A stretch of 7,387 nucleotides of DNA from Rhodothermia bacterium (GTDB lineage: Bacteria; Bacteroidota; Rhodothermia; Rhodothermales; JABDKH01): assembly GCA_030431165.1 (NCBI GenBank), contig JAUIJQ010000150.1:1-7387 (forward strand), in the 5' to 3' direction. The position numbers and the translations under genes were made by a program. The notes beneath the pieces are model-generated. The model was not told the DNA's origin. It searched no databases and worked only from the letters and a program-made list of their open reading frames with translations. Of this stretch, positions 1 to 4,827 are shown piece by piece (the stretch's first letter is position 1; each line of letters begins with the position of its first letter).

Positions 1-1
1 T

Positions 2-1162
2 CGTGGCGCACTGGCGCTGATGACCGTCACAGGGGCCGCGATTGCGCCAGGGGCCGCAGCGTTTGGAGCCATGATCAACGTGGGCCTCAACTGGACGGCT
101 GCAGCGTGGACCGATTCACCGTATACGCCCAGTGAGGCGGCTGAACACGTGGCGCAGGGAGCCATGTCGGCGGGACTCGCCAAGCTCATCCCCGGCGGCT
201 CGACCATGATGCAGCAGTTCTGGGCCGACTACGCGAGTGACCTCGTGACCGGTGTCACGTTCGACGTGGGCCTCCACAACAAGTCGTGGTCGGAAGCACT
301 GACAACAAACGCCGTCAACTCGTTTGCGTCAGCGGGTGTGGGTGCCGGGCTCCGACTCGGGGCCGCGGGAATCGGCCTCGGCTACACGGCAGTCAAGACA
401 AGGCTGAAAGCAGCCGAAGCCCTAACGGATGACGTGGGATTGGCCAGTAAGGCGGCAGCGTCCGCGGATGAGAAGTACGTGCCGAGCCGCACCGGCGACG
501 TGTTTTCGTCGATCGTAAAAGGTGCCCGCGGCCCTGGCCGAGACATCGCGCTACAGAACGAGACGCTGAGCCTGCTGATGAATGGCAACTTCTATCACCG
601 TCACATTGCGCGCAAGATCATGAGCGGCGAACTCGCGGTGCACTGGGACTACAACCTGCCCCAGCGGTTCGGCGGACTCTGGCATCCCAACACGCCAAAA
701 GCCATCTATCTCAATCCGTGGGCATTCCGATCGCAGCCAAGTTCAGCCCTCAGTCTGGCCGGACTGATTGTGCACGAAGCAACGCATGCAATGGGTGGTG
801 GTGAGCTTTCAGCACACATTGCCCAGGGTCAGTTCATCCACATGTGGTTCAATCAGAAGGGCAAACGCACGACAAGTTTTGGCAGCCAACGGGTTCAGTA
901 TGCGCTGAGAGGGGTAGATGTCGCCGTAACCCGTGCCGTCTACCAGACCGCATTGACACACAATCTGGCACACATCAACCAGTTCCTCCACAAGATGGAC
1001 TACCATCCGGACAAAGCCTTCTTCATCAAGGTCACGCATATCAATGCGTTACACCTTCCGATCAAGCAGGCGGGCGGATGGGGAACGGTGCTCGCGCTGC
1101 ATCCAACGTTAGACGCGCGACTGAACGCGTTTGCAAAACGACACAAGGGACTGAACTACTAG
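2..1162 (+). CDS. C-terminal part of a putative polymorphic-toxin-like protein with a HEATH metallopeptidase domain (partial)
   Basis: The frame is open from base 2, so the N-terminus very probably lies outside the window; the ATG at base 20 is only the first Met inside it. Numbering from that Met, residues 1-120 are rich in Ala, Gly and hydrophobics, like the segment that precedes the toxic tip in Rhs and other polymorphic toxins. Residues 170-300 hold a compact domain with IVHEATHAMGGGELSAH. H252, E253 and H256 form an HExxH zinc site, and E262 is a plausible third ligand. HExxH followed shortly by Glu is established for zinc metallopeptidases, and metallopeptidase tips occur in polymorphic toxins. 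The toxin assignment is inferred from the architecture, since no Rhs repeats or delivery domain are visible here. The tail (300-380) is not recognised. No obvious immunity gene follows; the next gene encodes an outer-membrane protein. It could instead be an ordinary secreted peptidase. Confidence 0.6.
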   Translation, partial: RGALALMTVTGAAIAPGAAAFGAMINVGLNWTAAAWTDSPYTPSEAAEHVAQGAMSAGLAKLIPGGSTMMQQFWADYASDLVTGVTFDVGLHNKSWSEALTTNAVNSFASAGVGAGLRLGAAGIGLGYTAVKTRLKAAEALTDDVGLASKAAASADEKYVPSRTGDVFSSIVKGARGPGRDIALQNETLSLLMNGNFYHRHIARKIMSGELAVHWDYNLPQRFGGLWHPNTPKAIYLNPWAFRSQPSSALSLAGLIVHEATHAMGGGELSAHIAQGQFIHMWFNQKGKRTTSFGSQRVQYALRGVDVAVTRAVYQTALTHNLAHINQFLHKMDYHPDKAFFIKVTHINALHLPIKQAGGWGTVLALHPTLDARLNAFAKRHKGLNY

Positions 1163-1270
1163 GACCGAATAATGCGGGCGCAACCGGGGTGCCGGCGGTC
1201 GGCATCCGAGTTGCATTGTGCCTGTCTGCACCTGCTTACCACACGCCAGGGCCACAAAAAACGCAGAACG
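1163..1270 (+). other. Intergenic gap with a small hairpin
   Basis: This 108-base gap separates the peptidase-domain gene from the outer-membrane protein gene. It contains GGGTGCCG (1187-1194) facing CGGCATCC (1200-1207), an 8-bp stem with one G-U pair and a 5-base loop. No T-tract follows, so it is not a convincing intrinsic terminator. TTGCAT at 1211 could be a -35 element, but I see no good -10 at the right distance. There is no clear Shine-Dalgarno sequence before the ATG at 1271. Confidence 0.3.
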
Positions 1271-2188
1271 ATGCATAACATCAGAAAACTCTTCCTACTG
1301 CTTGCCCCAATACTTTTGCTCGCCGTACCGGCGGCTGCCCAGCAGAGCGGCCTGATTTCCGGAGTTGTTGTTGCGGTTACCGACGAAGACGGGCAGCCCG
1401 AATCAGACGTCACCGTACACGTTGGTGACAAACCGATCGGCGACACAAACGACGACGGAACGGTAACAATCGGACTCAACGAGATCGATGAAGGCGAGCG
1501 CGTAACAGTACGCATCCGCCAGGGCGACGAAACGTCGGTCCACATTGACAAGGAAGGCGAAAACCACTGCGATGATGACGAAGCCGATGAAGCAGAGGGT
1601 GAAGAGGACGACGATGCGTGCGTTGTAGTCGGATACCAGGATTGGAAGCGCGGCTACTTCAACATCCGCCTGGGCGATGATCCCTGGTTTGGTTATGACG
1701 ACGGCAACGACAACGGGATGACCGACATGGGCGACGACGACCGTGGCGGCATGGACGATGACGGTGAAGGCGGTGGATTCGGCATCGAAATCGGGCTCGG
1801 GTACAACTTCGATTTTGAGTACGGTGGGTTCACCGTACGCGGATTTGCTGAAGAGCCGATCGACGCCCTCCCGCTGGACTTTGAAGTAGGGTTTGAATTT
1901 ATGCCGGCGACGGAGTTCAACAGTATCCTGACCTTTATGCTCGATACCTCGTACGGCTGTAACGTCACCGAAGACATTGAGCTGTACGGCGCTGCCGGAC
2001 TGCGCGTGATTCGTTGGAGCTTTGATTCCGGAGCCTTCTCGAGCAGCACAAGTGAAACCGGATTCGCTTTGCGCGGCGGCGCCCGTTATCCTGTCGGGCC
2101 GGTTGATCTTTTTGGAGAAGTCGGCATATCGTTCGCGTACGGCTCCAATCTACCCGAGGTACGGGGCGGGGCCCGCTACCAATTCTAG
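1271..2188 (+). CDS. Acidic outer-membrane beta-barrel protein with signal peptide and Ig-like N-domain
   Basis: The frame is open from an ATG at 1172, but the ATG at 1271 is preferred because it places a classic Sec signal peptide at the start: MHNIRK, a Leu-rich core, then PAAA before QQ, with likely cleavage after A23. This gives 305 residues. Residues 26-95 look like an Ig or carboxypeptidase-regulatory-type beta domain (for example DEDGQPESDVTV). C100 and C117 bracket 16 residues, 12 of them Asp or Glu. Residues 135-169 form a second Asp/Gly-rich linker. From F170, alternating aromatic and hydrophobic strands with Gly turns suggest a small, roughly eight-stranded barrel. The chain ends GGARYQF, and a terminal Phe is the usual recognition signal for BAM-mediated outer-membrane insertion. 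No enzymatic motif is seen and the ligand is unknown. The acidic segments could bind Ca2+ or other cations (inference). It lies 15 bases upstream of alkC on the same strand. Confidence 0.72.
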   Translation: MHNIRKLFLLLAPILLLAVPAAAQQSGLISGVVVAVTDEDGQPESDVTVHVGDKPIGDTNDDGTVTIGLNEIDEGERVTVRIRQGDETSVHIDKEGENHCDDDEADEAEGEEDDDACVVVGYQDWKRGYFNIRLGDDPWFGYDDGNDNGMTDMGDDDRGGMDDDGEGGGFGIEIGLGYNFDFEYGGFTVRGFAEEPIDALPLDFEVGFEFMPATEFNSILTFMLDTSYGCNVTEDIELYGAAGLRVIRWSFDSGAFSSSTSETGFALRGGARYPVGPVDLFGEVGISFAYGSNLPEVRGGARYQF

Positions 2189-2203
2189 TCATCTCGAATC
2201 CGC

Positions 2204-3394
2204 GTGAAAGCAGAAACAACCTTCTCGCTGAAAGATCAGCTGTTCAACGCCGAGAAGGTTGATTTCCTCGCCGGGCAATTCAAAAAGGCCGCTCGTGGGT
2301 TTCCGCGGGCGGCCTTTTGCGCTCAGGTTGTTGAGGCGTTTCCGCAACTGGAGCTCAAGGAGCGGATCGTGCACATCACCGAGGTGCTGCGCGAGAGATT
2401 GCCGGATGATTATCTATCCGCACTGGAAATCATTCTGGCGGCGTTACCGGAGCCACTGGATCCCACAAGAACAGACGACGACTTCGGCGATTTTATCATC
2501 GCGCCTCTGTCCCACTACGTTGCCCGCTACGGGTGCGAGCGAAAACACCTGGACGCATCGCTGGAGGCGCTGCGGGAAATCACCCAGCGGTTCTCGGCTG
2601 AAGACGCCATCCGGTATTTCCTAAACGCGTTTCCTGAAGAAACACTGGCGTTTCTCGAAGACTGCGCGCGCGACGACAATTATCACGTTCGTCGTCTTGC
2701 CAGTGAAGGCACGCGCCCAAAACTACCCTGGTCGCAGAAGCTGACGATCGACTACCGGCAGCCGCTGCCAATCCTCGACGTACTGCATCGCGACCCGACG
2801 CGCTACGTGACCCGGTCGGTAGCGAATCACCTCAACGATATCTCCAAGATTGACGCCGACCTGACCGTCGAGACGTTGCGACGGTGGAACAACGGGAGCA
2901 CGGCGAAGACTGCAGGCAAAGACGCGGCGCGCGGTGATGAACTTATGTTTGTTACAAAACACGCGCTGCGCACCCTGATCAAGCAGGGGCACGCCGATGC
3001 AATGAAACTGCTCGGCTTTAGTCCGAACCCGGATGTCACCGTTGCTTCGCTTGCAACGTCAACGCCGACCGTTGTGGTTGGTGAGGCGTTTGAGTTCGAG
3101 CTGCGGTTGCGGTCCAACGTCGATCAGCCGCTGCTGATTGACTACGAAATGCAGTTTGCCGGCGACGCGTCGAACGGACGCACCGCTGGACGCACTGCTG
3201 GACGCACCGCTGGACGAAAAGTATTCAAGCTGAAGATGATCGAAGCGGCCGCCAACGAAGAGGTCAAGGTCGCCAAGCGGCACCCGATGAAGCTCATGAC
3301 AACGCGGCGGCTCTATGAAGGCACGCACACCATTTGGATACAGATCAACGGGAAAGTGATGGCAGACCTCTCGTTCGAGCTGGTTGCCCCATAG
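2204..3394 (+). CDS. alkC: AlkC-family DNA alkylation repair glycosylase with C-terminal Ig-like domain
   Basis: This 396-residue protein resembles AlkC, a HEAT-like-repeat DNA glycosylase that excises cationic alkylated bases such as 3-methyladenine and 3-methylcytosine without base flipping. Visible family traits are the N-terminal FSLKDQLFNAEKVDFLAG followed by LELKERIVHI, and the motif HVRRLASEGTRPKLPW at residues 161-176. From about residue 270 there is a beta-rich Ig-like domain (SPNPDVTV..., KVFKLK, MTTRRLYEGTHTIWIQINGK), matching the long AlkC subtype; in a characterised Pseudomonas AlkC this domain contacts DNA. The start is GTG at 2204. No Shine-Dalgarno sequence is visible, but later starts would cut into the conserved N-terminus. 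An oddity is the GRTA repeat at residues 325-338, in the loop before KVFKLK. Two perfect 10-bp inverted repeats lie within the first 115 coding bases. The gene is probably either co-transcribed with the outer-membrane protein gene or driven from a promoter inside it. Confidence 0.86.
   Translation: MKAETTFSLKDQLFNAEKVDFLAGQFKKAARGFPRAAFCAQVVEAFPQLELKERIVHITEVLRERLPDDYLSALEIILAALPEPLDPTRTDDDFGDFIIAPLSHYVARYGCERKHLDASLEALREITQRFSAEDAIRYFLNAFPEETLAFLEDCARDDNYHVRRLASEGTRPKLPWSQKLTIDYRQPLPILDVLHRDPTRYVTRSVANHLNDISKIDADLTVETLRRWNNGSTAKTAGKDAARGDELMFVTKHALRTLIKQGHADAMKLLGFSPNPDVTVASLATSTPTVVVGEAFEFELRLRSNVDQPLLIDYEMQFAGDASNGRTAGRTAGRTAGRKVFKLKMIEAAANEEVKVAKRHPMKLMTTRRLYEGTHTIWIQINGKVMADLSFELVAP
2218..2260 (+). 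repeat. Perfect 10-bp inverted repeat in the 5' coding end of alkC
   Basis: AACCTTCTCG at 2218-2227 is the exact reverse complement of CGAGAAGGTT at 2251-2260, with a 23-base spacer. A smaller GCTG/CAGC stem (2227-2230 with 2237-2240) can form inside it. The arm starts 14 bases after the GTG start, so an mRNA hairpin here could affect early translation of alkC, or the dyad could be a protein-binding site. Both roles are inferred; the repeat itself is read directly. Confidence 0.5.
2283..2318 (+). terminator. Terminator-like hairpin inside alkC
   Basis: AAAAGGCCGC (2283-2292) and GCGGCCTTTT (2309-2318) form a perfect 10-bp stem around a 16-base loop. An A-tract precedes it and a four-T tract ends it, which is the form of a weak, possibly bidirectional intrinsic terminator. 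It lies in frame within alkC (encoding KKAA...RAAF), not after the outer-membrane protein gene, where no other terminator is visible. It may terminate or attenuate transcription coming through from 1271-2188. The short T-tract and coding location keep confidence low. Confidence 0.35.
3176..3217 (+). repeat. 12-bp tandem repeat coding for (GRTA)3-GR in AlkC
   Basis: Three consecutive copies of GGACGCACCGCT (the middle copy has ACT in place of ACC) are followed by GGACGA. They encode residues 325-338 of AlkC, (GRTA)3-GR. The unit length is a multiple of three, so gain or loss of copies preserves the frame. It lies in the Ig-like domain just before the conserved KVFKLK strand, in what should be a surface loop. 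Confidence 0.85.
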
Positions 3395-3433
3395 GCCTCA
3401 CGGCCGGTGGGTGCGCTACATGGTATGGCAACT

Positions 3434-3464
3434 TTGCGCCCTTCTGCCTAGTCTCTGGTATAAC
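3434..3464 (+). promoter_or_regulatory. Candidate promoter for the efflux operon
   Basis: TTGCGC (3434-3439) and TATAAC (3459-3464), separated by 19 bases, resemble sigma70-type -35 and -10 elements in the gap after alkC. The -10 is good and the -35 and spacing are poor. A nearby TACGTTTTG at 3465-3473 loosely resembles the Bacteroidota TAnnTTTG element, but no TTG lies at the expected distance upstream. The position fits transcription of the adaptor-permease pair. I see no clear terminator for alkC in this gap. Confidence 0.3.
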
Positions 3465-3485
3465 TACGTTTTGAGTCGTATACAT

Positions 3486-3510
3486 CAATCGGCAGTCCGC
3501 ACGCCGATTG
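3486..3510 (+). promoter_or_regulatory. Perfect 8-bp dyad in the efflux operon leader
   Basis: CAATCGGC (3486-3493) and GCCGATTG (3503-3510) are exact reverse complements around a 9-base loop. The dyad lies just downstream of the candidate -10, where a TetR- or MarR-type repressor of an efflux operon commonly binds. In RNA it would form a hairpin that contains the TTG at 3508-3510, the first possible start of the adaptor frame. Either role is inference; no regulator gene lies in the window. Confidence 0.45.
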
Positions 3511-4827
3511 CGCTATCCGGCACACAGTATTCATGACGCGACCCTCCGCACAACGCACGCCCCCTTTTTGAAAATCCGCGCCTGGCATATCGCCGGAGTC
3601 GTCTTGGTGCTTTGCTGCGGAGCCCTTGCCGCATACGCGCTGTGGCCCTCCAATGAAGAAGGCGCAGGGCGCGTCGGAGAAGAACGGCCAGAGGTCCCGG
3701 CCGAGACCGCAGAGATTGAAGTTGTTGTTGTTGAACCGCGTGATTTCCCGCTTCGATCAGAGGCCACAGGCTACCTCGCCCCGTGGCGCGAAGCGGATGT
3801 ATCGGCCGAGATCGGCGGATTTGTCCGGCAGCGCGTCGTCGAAGAAGGGCAGCCGGTTGCGGCGGGTGCGCTGTTAATGAAGTTGGACGAGCGACAGGCT
3901 CGACTGGCGCTCGACGAGGCCACTGCAAACCTCATGAAGCTGCGGGCCGAGCTCGCCGTCAGGCGTGTCGGCACGGATGCCCTGGGCGGCAGCAGCAGCG
4001 TTGATACCACCGCGCTTGCTGCGGCGCGTCGGCAACTCGCGGAGGCTCAGTCGCAGTACGATGCGGGCACGCTGACGGATCGGGAGCTGCAGGCTATCAG
4101 AAGTGCGTTTGAGGCTGAGCTTGTGCGTTCGGGGGTTGACCGAAGTTCGATCGAGCACGCGACGGTAGGGGTTACGCAAGCTGAGACCGCTGTTGACCGA
4201 GCGAGGCTGAACCTCGACTACACCGAGATCAGGGCGCCGTTTGGTGGCCGGGTCGCGGACCTGAACGCCGAAGTCGGTCAGCGTGTAGGTACTGGCATGG
4301 CCGTCATGCGCATCCTCGACGATACCCGGATGAAGGTTGAAGTCGATGTCGTTGAATCTGAAATGGTCAAGATGCGACCGGGTGCTACGGCCGTGATCCA
4401 CGTCCCGGCCCTGGGTGAGCGGACATTCGAGGGAACGATCTATGCCGTCAATCCGGCGATTGATCGCAGCAGCGGGACGGGGCGAGTGACCGTTGCGGTT
4501 CCGAATCCACAGCGACAGCTTGTGTCCGGACTGTTTGCGTACGTTGCGCTCGAGACGGACCGACTTGCGCAGCGGATCGTCGTGCCCAGCGTTGCGGTTC
4601 TTGTTCGACAGGGGCGCGATCTGGTTTTCACCGTCAAAGACGGGCGAGCGCAGTGGACGTACGTGACGGTTGGTGCACGGTCTGGCGACCTGACTGAGAT
4701 CGTGGAGGGGCTTGCTCCGGGAGACCACGTTGCGGTGTCCAATCACTTTGCGCTGGCGCACGACGCCCCGGTTACCGAGACGGTTGTGGATGCACCAACA
4801 ACGGGCATCCAGGAACCGGACGGATGA
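3508..4827 (+). CDS. RND efflux periplasmic adaptor (membrane fusion protein, HlyD/AcrA-like)
   Basis: This adaptor should link an inner-membrane RND permease to an outer-membrane channel. Numbering from TTG 3508 (439 residues), a single membrane anchor spans about 27-45. The first lipoyl half is 98-127 (VSAEIGGFVRQRVVEEGQPV), followed by an alpha-hairpin with coiled-coil character at about 128-235. The second lipoyl half is 238-265 (YTEIRAPFGGRVADLNAEVG), followed by beta-barrel and membrane-proximal domains (for example VPNPQRQLVSGLFAYV, VPSVAVLV, EGLAPGDHVAV). LCCG in the anchor does not fit a lipobox. The start is unsettled: TTG 3508 sits in a hairpin, TTG 3568 overlaps the stop of a 12-codon frame as TTGA, and ATG 3533 would need a -1 shift. 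The stop overlaps the permease start as ATGA, showing translational coupling. The substrate cannot be told from sequence. Confidence 0.88.
   Translation: MRYPAHSIHDATLRTTHAPFLKIRAWHIAGVVLVLCCGALAAYALWPSNEEGAGRVGEERPEVPAETAEIEVVVVEPRDFPLRSEATGYLAPWREADVSAEIGGFVRQRVVEEGQPVAAGALLMKLDERQARLALDEATANLMKLRAELAVRRVGTDALGGSSSVDTTALAAARRQLAEAQSQYDAGTLTDRELQAIRSAFEAELVRSGVDRSSIEHATVGVTQAETAVDRARLNLDYTEIRAPFGGRVADLNAEVGQRVGTGMAVMRILDDTRMKVEVDVVESEMVKMRPGATAVIHVPALGERTFEGTIYAVNPAIDRSSGTGRVTVAVPNPQRQLVSGLFAYVALETDRLAQRIVVPSVAVLVRQGRDLVFTVKDGRAQWTYVTVGARSGDLTEIVEGLAPGDHVAVSNHFALAHDAPVTETVVDAPTTGIQEPDG
3533..3571 (+). other. 12-codon upstream frame ending on a CCCTTTT slippery-type site
   Basis: ATG at 3533 opens a short frame reading MTRPSAQRTPPF and stopping at TGA 3569-3571. 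Its last codons are C CCT TTT (3562-3568), the X XXY YYZ pattern of -1 frameshift sites, directly before the TGA. A -1 slip would continue into TTG 3568 and the adaptor (LKIRAWH...), giving 431 residues with an ATG start. The TGA also overlaps TTG 3568 as TTGA, which would allow coupling instead. A third explanation is one base lost in the C5T5 run, by mutation or sequencing error. No Shine-Dalgarno sequence is evident before the ATG. Confidence 0.35.

Noticed and set aside
1172..1270. N-terminal extension of the outer-membrane protein from ATG 1172
   Set aside because: It would put 33 polar and Cys-containing residues before a textbook signal peptide; the ATG at 1271 is far more plausible.
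844..1278. Plus-strand frame overlapping the end of the peptidase-domain gene, considered as a possible immunity gene
   Set aside because: It overlaps the toxin-like gene for most of its length and reads as Arg/Pro/Thr/Gln-rich filler with no domain, consistent with an out-of-frame shadow.
3393..3404. GGCC-TCAC-GGCC mini-hairpin right after the alkC stop
   Set aside because: It has only a four-base stem and no T-tract, too weak to call a terminator.
3595..3630. Possible lipobox (LCCG) in the adaptor anchor
   Set aside because: The residues before either Cys do not fit the lipobox pattern (small residue at -1), so a simple transmembrane anchor is preferred.
3874..4761. Minus-strand open frame (295 codons) opposite the adaptor
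   Set aside because: It has low-complexity Arg/Ser/His composition with no motif, and it mirrors a well-supported adaptor gene.
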